Source of the DNA: Mimachlamys varia
Taxonomy: Eukaryota > Mollusca > Bivalvia > Pectinida > Pectinidae
Direction of reading: 5' to 3'
Assembly: GCA_947623455.1 (NCBI GenBank)
Contig: OX392534.1
Coordinates: forward strand, 33,237,426 to 33,301,425
DNA length: 64,000 nucleotides
The translations under genes and the position numbers were made by a program. The notes beneath the pieces are model-generated. The model saw nothing but the letters and a program-made list of their open reading frames with translations, searched no databases and was not told the DNA's origin. Below, piece after piece: positions 13,201 to 25,496 of the stretch. Position 1 is the first letter of the stretch. The number at the start of each line of letters is the position of its first letter.

Positions 13201-13390
13201 TAGTGATACATACACATGTAAGATTCTAGATCTCCTAGTGATACATACACATGTAAGGTACTAGATCTCCTAGTGATACATACACATGTAAGATTCTAGA
13301 TCTTCTACTGATACATACACAAGTACGATACTAGATCTAGTGATACATAGATAAAAGATCTTCCAGTGATACATACACATGGATCTCTAG
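10230..13390. repeat. 35-bp satellite array
   Basis: About 90 tandem units close to cctagtgatacatacacatg followed by taagatactagatct; the 35-bp spacing is exact over long runs (for example 10561 to 10596). Units contain the palindromes agatct and catgta-like dyads. Higher-order variants recur: a ccagattcaagatct insert appears repeatedly from about 11870 to 12960, and a 300-bp block at 11270-11500 is repeated at 11580-11830. Minus-strand ORFs here (LVSYMCIYH-type) are artefacts. Confidence 0.95.
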
Positions 13391-14766
13391 GATCCCTAGA
13401 GTGTACATATGTAATTATATTTGGTAGTTTTCTTTTCTATATATAAATCACAATACATGAATGTTGTTCTAGTCACTAACTTGATCCTTTTTATTTTGTT
13501 TAGTTCTGTTTTTTTCTCTTGCTATGGAAATATCAAGTTCCCCAATGTACAAGTACAGACTCTAAATTTGATTAAAAAACTAGTAAATATTTTAATGTGA
13601 TTAAAATCTAAATACAAAATGTTTTGAATGTAATACAGCGCTTTGCTAAAGTAAAATGTAATTGATGTATATGATAATGTTTAAAACTTATTTTATTTAG
13701 CAATGTTTGTACACATTCTGGTAAAACATAAATTTTATCGTAAACTTTGACATAAAAGAGCATGATGCAAGTCATGTAAGCCATACTATGTTTCATAAGT
13801 AACCTATAGCCCAACAATCAAAATACAACTCTATTATAATTCAGGTAAAGTTTTGAAGTTTAGTATGCAGGTTAAACAACCTTTTATTTTTTTTTTTTTT
13901 TTGTATATATGCCTCTTGCGTTTCAATGCTTACATAAATCATTCAGATTGATTTGAATTAACGAGAACGAATGTGAGAAAGCTATCATAGATATGTATGG
14001 TTGAACAAAAGAATAATATGTAAATTTGTATGTATGCGATTGCTTTGTTAAGTACATTTGTAATATTTTTTTTTTGCGCCAATGTATAACCTGAAATCAA
14101 CAAACCCGTTCAGATGATTTTATCTCCGAAAATTGCTCCCATTCCCCCTCCTTACGCTATGGTCTACACCTCTGCTCTACCCCTCTACCTATTATTCCAC
14201 ATCTTTACGTTGAACTGTAACCTGTTCCTGTTTTCTCCCTACCTCTTGCACATCTATCTTGAACTTTGTGACCTCACTCCTGACCCCTCTAACCTCTCTA
14301 GTCTATCCATGCTGAGTGTGCTTCCGTTCTAGTGTGCTCATGTGTATTTAGCAGATCCGATCGTCGCCCTATAACAGTGTTGGTCTTTGATGATAATGGG
14401 TAACGATATAGTATCTTATAGAGCGGCGATCGGCTGTTTTTACCTATGCACACACTGCGTTCTTACTCGAAAACAGTATATTTTCTATGTAAATCTCCTT
14501 AAATTATTAAGCGGATTTTGGTCATATATAATGTCCACTGCTGTCAAACTAGCATACGTTGCTCAGTTGTTTTTAGCGCTAAAACTACGAGTAGTTTTTG
14601 CGTCTATTGCTGCCACTATTCTGTGACCTTTGACCCATGTCATTTTTTCCCCTCCCGCTCCGGAAAATCTTGAATTGCTACCAATCGCATGATATCTTAA
14701 CTATTTGAAAGCCTAAACCTAACAGGAAATGATGTTCCCATGGTATTGTTAATAATTATGATGACT
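13391..14766. other. No gene recognised
   Basis: AT-rich sequence with poly-T runs (13889-13903, 14069-14076). Small ORFs at 14114-14332 and 14387-14626 have no family resemblance or splice context. The C-rich stretch at 14120-14335 may be the 5' UTR of a decayed retroelement, but this is only a guess. Confidence 0.4.
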
Positions 14767-15755
14767 TTAAAGAGTAACTGTAGTGCAAATAGAAACTGAA
14801 ATGATCAGACTCGTTGTGTCGCCATTAATACATTGTCGAAAACCGCATCGAAATCGGCCGACCGGTTACAAAGTTACGACAGGTTGAAGTTTGGTTTTTT
14901 ACCTGTTTTGCCACACGCTAATTAAGCGCACCGCGAACCGCTAAAAGTTGTGCACACGTATTGGTGACGTCACAACGGGAACACAAGAAATTGGGTCCTA
15001 TGTCTCTCTATATATAATAGTAATATGTACGTCTGGTTGATTAATGATTCAAAATGTATTATACAATGAAATTAAGGGACGTACCATAATATGAGGGTCG
15101 GGAGAATAATCTGAAATCGTCATTGAAATAACTTTATTTTGATTCTTTCATAAATATAGTGTTTATTGATTGTTATATATATGCGCTATCATATTGTAAT
15201 ACTCTGTGTCATTTATAATGTCAGTTATACATATCATTTATCCAATGATTCAAGAGTGACTCTTATAATAATACCTTTGAATATTGTACATCTCATTTTA
15301 ATGTCCATTATATTACGTAATCAGATTAGCGGGATAATCTACCTGGTCAGTTCGATAACTTCACACGTAAATTATATCTCAAATAGCAAGTAATTAACAT
15401 TGGAGAGGGGTGGGGGGGAGGGCTATCAAAGTTAACTAATTGTAATAGTTGAGTATGTTGCGGTTATTATCCACTCTTTATAACTTCAAAATGTGTACTC
15501 TAAATCTGTTACATGTAGATCTCGACTGGAACATAGACTATCGAGTGCACATGTATCTTTTGAAATCTCCGTAACCCACCGTCAGCTCACAAAGTACATG
15601 ACACTTTTTTAATTTCGAGTTTGACTCTTCTATTCAACGAGAAGTTCTGTTGAAAACTTGCTTGATATGTTTCAGGGACGTATATGCACATATACACATA
15701 TAATTTTTCAAATTTTTTTTAACATAAATGAATAAAATGCGGATTAAAACCATAG

Positions 15756-16142
15756 GCACTTGTGGCCAGGAGAATAGCCATTTAAATATATAGATAACAT
15801 AGCGAAATATGATAATTAAAATAAAATATAAAAACTGAATTTTCAAATTTTCTTTTTATGTTATTAATCATCTAAAACCATATTGAAAATAATTGCCAAA
15901 TTTCAGCTTGATACGTCAAGCGGTTTAATTTAACAAAAAATCGACTATCAGACACTCTTTTTTTGTGAAATTTAACCGCTTGACGTATCAAGCTGAAATT
16001 TGGCAATTACTTTCATTATGGTTTTAGATGATTAATAACATAAAAAAAATTGTTTAAGTCAGTTTTTATATTTTACTTTAATTATTCATATTTTGCAAAT
16101 TTTCTATATATTTAGATGACTATTCTCCTGGCCACAAGTGCC
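15756..16142. mobile_element. Palindromic foldback MITE
   Basis: Two arms of about 170-190 bp (starting ggcacttgtggccaggagaa, ending ttctcctggccacaagtgcc) surround a loop of about 40 bp containing aatcgactatcagacac. Near the loop the arms carry cttgatacgtcaagcgg, itself dyad-rich. The same family occurs at 25470-26815, where it is split by another element. No coding capacity. Confidence 0.8.
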
Positions 16143-16674
16143 TGTGATTAAAATCAATTAAGTAATCTTCTCATCTTATTTTCAAAAGATGTTCCATGTT
16201 CATTTCTTGTCAGTAAAACACAAGGGTTTTCAAAGATCTGATCTTATTTTTTCTCAAACAGAATTCGAAATACATTGTTCTTGATTTCTATTTCGTAATA
16301 GTTTTAATTTAACAAAAAATCGACTATCAGACACTCTTTTTTTGTGAAATTTAACCGCTTGACGTATCAAGCTGAAATTTGGCAATTACTTTCATTATGG
16401 TTTTAGATGATTAATAACATAAAAAAAATTGTTTAAGTCTGTTTTTATATTTTACTTTAATTATTCATATTTTGCAAATTTTCTATATATTTAGATGACT
16501 ATTCTCCTGGCCACAAGTGCCTGTGATTAAAATCAATTAAGTAATCTTCTCATCTTATTTTCAAAAGATGTTCCATGTTCATTTCTTGTCAGTAAAACAC
16601 AAGGGTTTTCAAAGATCTGATCTTATTTTTTCTCAAACAGAATTCGAAATACATTGTTCTTGATTTCTATTTCG
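15925..16674. repeat. Tandem duplication, about 372 bp, two copies
   Basis: 15925-16295 and 16304-16674 are almost identical (offset 379 bp; I noticed one substitution, agtcagttt versus agtctgttt, and one T-run difference). The unit covers the loop and right arm of the palindrome plus about 150 bp of flank ending attgttcttgatttctattt. The low divergence implies a recent duplication. Confidence 0.85.
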
Positions 16675-17946
16675 ATGTATGTGCCTGAAGACAGGTAACA
16701 TCAGGATTTCGCTCATATTCTATTTATTTTACAGTATTCACGATTTGAAATGTTTTTTTTTTTTATACTGCATAGACATTAATAAATTATCAATGGATAG
16801 AAAGCTGTTAACTTTAATACACACCTATAATTTCTCAAACATATATAAGGATAAAAGAAGTCGAAATGTGATACCCGTCAAAACAGTTTATACAGGTCGA
16901 AAGCATTGGTAAAAGTTATATATTTTTATTTTCCAATATACGTACATCGTATTGTACGTATAAAAAGGCTGGTCTTGTCGTTCTATATGATGTTACTAAC
17001 TGTTCTTCCTTGAAGTCCAATAAAATATATGGTTTTCGAAGTTCCGAGTCTATACACGGAATTAGATTATATCTAAGTCCGTGGTCTTCAGTAACACAAA
17101 TATCCTTTTTCTTGTGTTTATTGAGGTTGTTTCTACGAAGTTTTATATTTATACAGTCGACCAACATGCATAAATATTTGTCTGTGTGCATTTTACTGAT
17201 GTTACGATCAGTTCCTGCTGATATGTGCATGCAATCAACGTGACCATCAATGAATACACACGCCGTTTTAGCGGTGTTATATAAAATAGAATATGAGAAA
17301 ATTAATACCTAATCATATCAAGTGCATGTTTTGAAGTCTCTAAAAGTTTTTCCACAAAATAATAACCTGTTAATCATGTTAGCGAGTCCGGCGGTAATTG
17401 ATTTATGGTCGAGTGATCATGACCACGTGTGCCGCTCACCTGTGGAACTCCCGACCCCACCTCACCACTAATTACGGCCCCCCTGGGGCATACAACACCT
17501 TGGAATTACCAGTAGGGTCATTAATGAACTCCATACAACCTTGATATATAATAAGTGTCATATTCTTGAATAGAAGACTCTATACAAATAACAAGTCGTG
17601 ATACGATTCATATAATTTTAATATAATGACTACACAAGTCTATCAGTGCGGTCACCGTTGTGACGTCACTTCCGGTCGTATGGCAAAATCGGGGATTTTC
17701 TGATTTGCGTTCAGGTGTGAAATTTAGAAAAATGGTCAAAACTTCGTAATTTTTACAAAAAAAAAATTTTCGTGTGAATTATCTCACTTACTTTTTACCA
17801 ATCTTTCCATACACAAAAGATGGTTTTGCACTACAGTTACTCTTTAATAATCTATATGCGATTTGTAACAAAGAAGTCAATTTTTCACTCCCACGGCTCA
17901 TTTAAATATTACGTCTCTGCCTCTGGTTGACCTCTCGCGTGTATAC

Positions 17947-20043
17947 ATGCATTCGTGTTATAGGCCTATACCTCTCGTATACGGACCGTGGAATGTACTG
18001 GCATGGTGTATTGATAACTCGAGCTTTTTCCTTATATTACAACTACTTCTTCTTTCTAGCAACGATGTTCATCCAAACCCAGGTCCCAACAATCATTCTA
18101 AAGATATTTCTGTCTTTCATTTAAATATTCGTAGTCTTAGAAATAAATTATCTTATCTAGAGCATGTAGCATTAGATTTTGATATAGTCTGTATTACAGA
18201 GACTCACCTTGATATATCAATAGCAGACGATGATATACTCCTAGATGGCTATAACCTATACCGCAAAGACCGTGGTACTCCGGGTGGTGGGATAAACGTT
18301 TACACTTCCAGTCTCCTATGCACACGTCGTAGACCTGACTTAGAATTCCATATTGGCGAAGTTGTGTGGACAGAGATCCAGTTTCCAAACAAGAAATATC
18401 TACTCTGCACTGTCTATAGGCCTCCAAATTGTACACAAGCTTTCTGGAACTTTTTTCGATATTCTGTAGAAACAGCTATGAATGAAACTCCTCATGTTGT
18501 AATAGTTGGCGATATAAATGTTGACCTTCTAACAGTTGATAACAAACACTCTCTTATAGATACTATGAACCATTTCCGCTTCACAAATGTAATAGACAGA
18601 CCGACAAGAATCGGACGCACGTGCTGCACACTCCTTGACCCCATTTTTCTATCGGACACGTGTAATTACACTCTAGCTGACACTATCGACATAGACCGTG
18701 ATATCTCTGACCACCAAGCGACATCTGTGGAACTGACTATAGAGACAAATATTACTAGGAGTTTTAATAGAAAAAATTTATGTTATAATGACGCTACCTT
18801 TGAACTTTTTAATAATCAACTAGCGGTGACCGACTGGACCGATCTTTTTTCTTCGACCTCTACCCCGGACGATATGTGCAGAGTCTTTACATCTAAATAT
18901 TTAGAAATAGCAAGTGAGTGCATTCCTTCAAAAGTAGTTACAATTAGACCTAATGACAAACCATGGTTTGACTCCGACTTGAGACGTGAAATTAGGAAAA
19001 GGGACAGATTACTTCAAAAATATAAATCAAGTCGCACTCCTCACAATTTAAACAACTTTAGGAAATACCGAAATAGAGTCAATAAACAAAAGAAAAGGAA
19101 GAAAGAAATATTTTATGCGGACATAAATGGTATCTTAGACAATTATAATAATACGAATCCTAAAAACTTTTGGAAACTTGTTCGCAGACTAATTAAATCA
19201 TCTGATACATCAAATACTATTCCACCCTTAAGGAGTGCGGCTGGAAATCTAGAAATGGACGATAACGTTAAGACAAATATACTGAATGACTACTTTGTTT
19301 CTATATCGACAATAGACGACACTGAGACTGACATTCCGACTGTAGAACCAAGGACTGACTCTACGATTTCCGACATACCTTTTAACATAAATGACATCAC
19401 TGACATACTCAAGTCCTTAAAAAGTGGTAAAGCTGTAGGAAATGATACAATAAGTCACATTATGCTTAAAAACACTGCTATCTCAGTAACTTATCCTTTG
19501 TCTTTAATCTTTCGTACTTCGTTGGAGACTGGGTCTTTCCCCACACAATGGAAACATGCTCTAGTGATGCAAATCTTTAAAAAGGGAGATAAGCAAGATC
19601 CTTCCAATTATAGACCAATTTCATTACTCTGTACTATTGGTAAAGTTTTTGAACGACTAGTTGCTAAATATTTACATAACTATCTATTAGAAAATTCTTT
19701 AATGTATAAATATCAGTCAGGCTTCCAGCCAGGTCATTATACCGTTCATCAATTAATTGAAATTTTTCACAAAATTTGTGACAATCTGGAAAAAAAACAA
19801 CCTACATGTCTAGTTTTCTGTGATATTTCCAAGGCATTCGACAGAGTGTGGCATAGGGGACTTGAAGTGAAACTAGCTAGCTATGGTATATCAGGCAAAT
19901 TACTTGACTGGTTGATGGATTATGTGTCGGATAGGAAACAGCAGGTATTTTTGGGGAATAGTAAATCCTTAGTAAAATCTACAAATGCAGGAGCCCCCCC
20001 AGGGTTCGGTTCTTGGGCCCCTTTTGTTTATTGTATATATTAA
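17947..20043 (+). pseudogene. LINE ORF2, 5' part: 2A-like leader, AP endonuclease, RT motifs up to A
   Basis: The product nicks target DNA and begins reverse transcription. After a hydrophobic leader (FFLILQLLLLSS) comes DVHPNPGP at residues 40-47, a 2A-like ribosome-skipping motif with His in place of the usual Glu. Endonuclease landmarks follow: HLNIRSLRNKLSYLE, CITETHLD (catalytic Glu), YRPPN, VIVGDINVD and ISDHQAT. The RT part shows SNYRPISLLCTIGKVFERLV and motif A, DISKAFDRVWH. The frame is lost just before motif B, in a run of seven Cs at about 19994-20000 where six would keep frame. The remainder lies in the next frame. Confidence 0.9.
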
Positions 20044-21235
20044 CGATATAACAGATAACATAGAAAGCTTATCAAAACTTTTCGCGGATGATACTTCTCT
20101 TTTATGCTCTGATAAATCTCCGCAAGTAATCGAACAGAAAATTAATAATGATCTTTTGAATATTCAATCTTGGGCAGAAAAATGGTTGGTCAAGTTTAAT
20201 CCAACAAAAACTGAGGCACTGCTTATCTCTAATACTGAACTGGATCATTTTATCGAAATAAATTTTAATAATATAAATATTGAATTTGTAGACTACCATA
20301 AGCATCTAGGAGTATATATAGATTCTAATTGTAAGTGGAGCTATCACATAGAACATATTTGTAAAACAGTAGCGAAACAAATAGGTGTCCTGCGTAAATT
20401 AAAATATGTCCTTAATACACGAACATTAAATATAATATATAGATCCTTTATTCTTCCTGTTTTAGAATATTGTTGTGAACTTTGGGACGGTTGTTCTATT
20501 GCTGACGCCGACAGTCTAGAAAAATTACAACTTGAAGCTTGCCGTATCATCACTGGCCTACCTTCATATTCAAGTAGAAAATCTCTTTATGCTGAAACCG
20601 GATGGGAACCTTTATCCCAACGGCGCTCTCGTCGAAAACTCCAACTGTTCTTTAAGATACACAATAACATTACCCCTGACTATCTGAATACCCTACTCCC
20701 GCCCATTGTTGCTGATCATTCTCAACAGAGTCTCCGTAATGCTGAAAACTACATCTTACCTATGAACAGATTGGAATCATCTAACCTATCCTTCTTTCCC
20801 TCTACAATTAGACAGTGGAATCTATTACCCCTAGATATTCGGCACATTGTATCATTTTTAACCTTCAAAAATTCCATTCGTAATACAGACTTACCACAGG
20901 TACCAAATTTGTTTTTATACGGTAAACGAAAAAGTAATATCCTACATACTAGATTAAGAAATCAATCTAGTACATTGAGAAATCACTTATTTAGAGCCAA
21001 TCTTATTACTGATCAATGTTGCCACTGTGGTTTTGCTAATGAAAATACCCACCACTTTTTCTTTAACTGCAATACTTATGCTGAACAAAGAATTAAGCTC
21101 TTCCGACACCTTAACTCGTATATTCCTCTTACTGTAAATTTACTTCTTTATGGAGACGCAACCCTTTCTGCGCATGAAAACGAACTGACTTTTATGTACA
21201 CTCGGCAATATATTAATGATTCAAACAGATTTTAG
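19985..21235 (+). pseudogene. LINE ORF2, 3' part: RT motif B onward and C-terminal zinc-binding region
   Basis: This frame resumes with RT motif B (PQGSVLGPLLF) and the catalytic FADD box (LFADDTSLL) at about 20078-20100. Then come the thumb region (HLGVYIDSNCKWSYH, RSFILPVLEYC) and a C-terminal Cys/His cluster (CCHCGFANENTHHFFFNC), usual in this LINE group. All key RT residues are intact, so a single-base slip is the only lesion I see. That fits a very young insertion or an assembly error in the C-run. Confidence 0.9.
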
Positions 21236-21991
21236 CCCCCCCCCCCCCCCCCACCTTCTCCTTCTCTTTTTATGATTTTAAACAACTAGGTTATGTATTT
21301 AAAGATTTATATCAAATCTTTTCCGACGTCGACGGCACTAGAGAAACGAATTTTAAAGGACGAACGGAATGACCAGGAGGACGCAAACCAAGGCACGGGA
21401 AGTGATGAACATTTAGTACCAGCTGAGAGTATCGAATAGTGTCAGTGTTAACTTTTGCCGTCGGTGTCGGAAAAGATTACTATCATTATATATATAAAAT
21501 GTTACTCATAAGATAATCTCTCTCCCTCCCTCTCTCTCTACTCCTCCCCTCTCCCTCTTTCTCTCTCTCCCCCCCCCCCCCCCCTCTCTCTCTCATGATG
21601 TTTGAATGTGTGACTGTATGTTACTGTGAGATATTGTATTTTATTATTGTAAATAAGCCATCTTGAATTTTGTAAATATATCAATGTTTTATTTTAGGGA
21701 AAGGGCTTAGTATAAGTTGTACAACTTGTGCCCAATCCCATTGCTATGGAAGGCAATAAATATGTTTAAATAAAAAAAAACAACCACAGGCACTCTTCCC
21801 AACATTAATTGGTTTAATTCACGTATAAAATACACGTAATCATTAATTAAAATAAGTCAGGTTTAAAAATTCGGTTAAAACATGCTATCCAGGTTGAATA
21901 AATAAACAAAGTTTGTTTCTGTCGTCTTTGTAGATTTGCTGCCCCGGCCTCCCAGGAGATTGATGGTGATGCCCATTTGTGGTTACAGATG

Positions 21992-22850
21992 TCGATTGCT
22001 TTTGTTTGTTTGCTTTTTATGAACGAACGTATAAATCACAATATCGATTTGTGCCTTGATGGTTTTTCTTCATTTCTTTCACGGTCTCCGTCAGTAATGA
22101 TCGGAATACGAAATTGTTATATTGGTCAATTGACAACTGTTCATTTAATAATGTAATTAGTTTATAAATTGCTGTACATGTATATAGCTGGTTTGCCTAT
22201 TTCTGCAATTATTCAAAACCTACATCCTTTGTATTATTTTTTTACTCGCAAAATTTTGGCTATTTTGTTTTGATACCTGAGTGAGCAATTAAAAAATTAA
22301 CCCAAATTTCGTTTAGTGTTTCAGTTATTGTATGATTAAAACAAATTGAGCGGGGGCTCTGAAAGATATGCCCTCCTACCTCGAAAAGTGGGCAATAACG
22401 ACGGGGCATTGGTTAGGTTGCCTTACAAGAGTGAGCTGAAAGAATTTCCCTTTGGCTCACTCGGTAGAGCATCAGGCTAGAGAACCAAGGGTCGTGGGTT
22501 CGAGCCCCAGTGATCTTTATCTCTTTTCCTCGTCCTATAACTCATATACCGCGCATATATTTTAAAGTAGCATGGTGAAAAAAACATGTTCTACTATTCT
22601 TTGTACCAGCTCTTCCAAAGTGAAATTTATATGGCCATTTATGTGAACCAGATACATCAATATAGGATAAGACGGGAAATTGTCACATTATAGCTAACTT
22701 GCATGTTGTTAATATCATAGTACAATATTTCAATTATTAATAAACATAAATCCTAAAAGTGTTGAACTGTCGGGCGAATTTGGTTCGGTTCAATATACTC
22801 AGTATCTGATATAACGACAGGGGACTAGTATATTACCGGTAAGGTACATA
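21992..22850. repeat. Dispersed/segmental repeat, copy B, with SINE insertion
   Basis: Second copy of bases 1-625. Just upstream (21931-21990) is a coding-looking stretch after an acceptor-like ctttgtag, reading FAAPASQEIDGDAHLWLQ into the repeat's opening frame, with the stop about 50 codons later. This may be the terminal exon of a duplicated gene whose upstream exons were displaced by the LINE, but I cannot identify it. The interruption at 22419-22660 is a SINE missing from copy A. Confidence 0.65.
22419..22660 (+). mobile_element. tRNA-derived SINE, same family as 7798
   Basis: It has the tRNA-like head ttggctcactcggtagagca and B-box gggttcgagcccc, followed by cctataactcatataccgcg. Copy A of the surrounding repeat (about 400-420) lacks this segment, so A serves as an approximate empty site and confirms this as an insertion. 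Confidence 0.75.
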
Positions 22851-24315
22851 TGTAGAGTCTATATCCATAAATATATACAGTAGTCCTGTCCATCCAGGAA
22901 GGAATAGTACTACATAGACTTGGACAAGTTATCATTTCATAAAACAACACCTGCCCATTGATAAAAAAATTATCTTTGAAGCAGAAAAGTTTGTATATAT
23001 ATATAAACAAGAATTCCAAGGAAATGCCTGTGCGACCAAACTCAACCTGACTAGTAGACTCTACAGTGAATATTGTATTAAACGTTTTATGGGAATTCGT
23101 CCAAGAGAAAAAACTACGAAAATCTTACACAAATTTGACTGAAATTAAGTTCGACAAGGTTGATTTAAATATTTTATAACCACAAAGCCGAGTAGAGGAT
23201 TAGGCACAAGTTATTTCAACTTATCAACGCATTCAAAGACAAAATGGCCAACCTTCTCGCAGGAATGTCTACAACTACATGATGGATTATCAACAAACTT
23301 TACACGGAACAAACCGTTTTTCAAAGATCTGCACTGATGCCCGAGTCTCGTGTGTAATATTTGTTTCATTAAGTTCGCCAAAGTTATAATTAGATTGTGG
23401 ACGAATTGACACCATTACATATAGAAGAATTTATCACGATGAATCAATTTACTAAATTACATTTCAATAGATGTATTCTTACAATTTCATTGATGAGTAA
23501 ATGTGCGGAAATATGATTCGATTTCTTCGATTGACATCTGAATCACTTGATAGAGACTCCATATCGATTTTTCATGGTTTTAAACGTGTTCCCAGCCAAA
23601 AATGACTATTTGGAAAAAAAAGTTTGCAAAAATATCTCAAGAAATGGCCGAAATATAAAAAGTATATGGTTTCTGCCAAACAGGAAACTTTTGGGGCATG
23701 CTGGGGAAAATAATATAAGAGAAAACCCATTTTTTTCAACCAATAACGTACACTACCATATAAAAATGGGGTTTCCCCTATACACATAAATACATACAAC
23801 TCAGATCCAGCCCCTAGAGTAGACCTGACGCAACGGAGCAATATATTTAAACCCACCAGATGCGAGTCCATTCTGGACTACTGTGAAGTAAAAGGTTAAC
23901 ATTATTGCTGCGAGTTACCGCTTATATGACATCATCACCTATACGCAGGGGTCAAACAAGACTAAATTTTATTTACATTTTGTCAATGTGTTGTTTATCC
24001 TTAAACAATATTGCAAAAAATGATCTGTATTATATATTGTCGTTTTTCGCACGAATAACTCGATATAAGTACAATTTATACATGTATTTTATTTTATAAC
24101 TCAATTGTAAACTTTCGAGAAGCAAAACCAATATACTCGCTCAGCGGAATAACAGATTCAAACACAAATATAAAAAATGTTTATTGATTATATTAAGGGA
24201 AAAATATAAAATAAATAATCCATATTGATATGTAGTTTGATTACGGGTCATTTTTACGGCTCATATTCGAACAATTTTTACGTAACGTTTTTTATGAAAA
24301 ATGTTCCCTTTACAG
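22851..24315. other. No gene recognised
   Basis: AT-rich sequence with overlapping short ORFs on both strands near 23547-23871 that share no splice-consistent structure. Nothing functional identified. Confidence 0.45.
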
Positions 24316-24933
24316 AGAAACACCCAATCCCTCCGAGACCATAGACAAGGCCGTTAGAGAGACACAAAAAAGTGTGGCCCCGAAGAAGGGGGCAATCAAC
24401 AGCCGGACACGATAAGGTTCTTCGACCAGCTTTTTTTCTTAGCCGAAATACGTCTGACCAGCACGAAGTTCGAGAGAGAGAACATCTTCAAGGCTGGAAC
24501 CTAATACCTATACTCAAAGAACGTCCGATCGACTTTCGGTCATGTCAAGTCAGTTTGTGCCGTCCCTCCTCTACTCAAGGGAGGTCCTGGACAGGAGGGA
24601 CCTGTCTCTGTGGGATGTACGATGTAGGATGAGAACTCGTCGAAACAAATACTTAGCACACTCACCAGAGGAATGGTTACCTGACTTGGAGGAGACAGGT
24701 GGAAGAACTATTACCTTCCGTTTCTGTTTCCCGGCAGAGTTGGACTGGTCCGTCCTTCTCACGAGAAGCGTGATGGCTTTTTGGGGCACGGAACTTCACG
24801 CGGAAGGCTTGAGGAGCAGCTTGTTCTCATGAAGACTCCCCAGACCAACGACAATAATGGGGACAAGCATCCCGGGGGTCGTGCTGCTAAAAGAAGGGAG
24901 CACACCCATGCACTACTCAATGTCGCTGTCCCA
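24316..24933 (+). pseudogene. Coding-like, frame-broken island of unknown family
   Basis: After an acceptor-like tttacag, protein-like stretches follow one another in successive frames: ETPNPSETIDKAVRETQK, then FFDQLFFLAEIRLTSTKFER, then WNLIPILKERPIDFRS, then SLLYSREVLDRRDLSLWDVR, then RWKNYYLPFLFPGR and LEEQLVLMKTPQTNDNNGDK up to a donor-like cag/gtgaga. Each change is in the direction expected from a missing base, and the first lies near an A6 run. The segment is clearly richer in GC than its surroundings, so chance openness is possible. It is either a decayed gene, an exon with indel errors, or noise. Confidence 0.3.
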
Positions 24934-25469
24934 GGTGAGACATACTTTCAAACAAGCGAAAAAATCTGCAAATTAAAAGAAGTTTTAATAAAAAACAAAG
25001 CAAAAACAAGAAAACTACAACAATAGAATAAAATTCAAAAGTAATGAACAATAATGATGGAAATAAACAACGAAACAGACAACAAAACTGAAATGAACAA
25101 CGGACGGGGTCGATAAAAAGATGGCGGGCCACGAGGCCCACCAACTCGACACACGTGGAGTACACAAAGCGTCCGTAAACTGCACAAAAAAACTTTCAAC
25201 AAATAAACAAGATAACAACAAGGACAGATGGGATTAAAGTAAACAAAATGTACATGTTTAGACAGAAAGAGCATACCGAAACATCAGAACAAGCGCTTCA
25301 AAATGGAACAAGCAGAAAATCGTCACCACAGCAGACGCCATGAAAAGAAAAAGGAAGGGCGATCACTCTGCGACTCAGTCGACGAGATATGGGTCACGTG
25401 GTCGTGTAGAAGGCGGGATTATTTTTAATTTGTTCATTCTGGGTCACAAAAATTACAGGACTTGTGGCC
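24934..25469. other. No gene recognised
   Basis: A-rich sequence; the overlapping minus-strand ORFs at 24917-25274 occupy three frames of a T-rich complement and show no domain. Nothing supported. Confidence 0.45.
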
Positions 25470-25496
25470 AGGAGAATAACCATCTACAGTTACGTG

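Larger units (their letters stand above)
14771..17843. mobile_element. TTAA-flanked inverted-repeat element, about 3.07 kb
   Basis: The left end AGAGTAACTGTAGTGCAAA is exactly inverted at the right end (TTTGCACTACAGTTACTCT), and both ends are bordered by TTAA, consistent with a TTAA target duplication (piggyBac- or Kolobok-type). Subterminal sequence is also shared in inverted form (gtgacgtcacaacgg at about 14964 against ccgttgtgacgtcac at about 17656). I see no transposase ORF, so the element looks non-autonomous. The interior holds a palindromic element and a 372-bp tandem duplication. Confidence 0.7.
17860..21780 (+). mobile_element. APE-type non-LTR retrotransposon (CR1/L2/Jockey group)
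   Basis: The element has one long ORF2 (endonuclease plus reverse transcriptase) and no RNase H or integrase. Its 3' end holds a CT microsatellite and poly-C tracts (21237-21252, 21518-21595), an AATAAA at about 21755 and a short A-run at 21772-21780. No ORF1 directly precedes it; the ORF1 at 9.1 kb need not belong to it. The 5' edge is uncertain because the TTAA element abuts at 17843. Confidence 0.85.

Noticed and set aside
10230..13390. CRISPR-like regular repeat
   Set aside because: Units are contiguous with no unique spacers, in an animal genome; this is a satellite.
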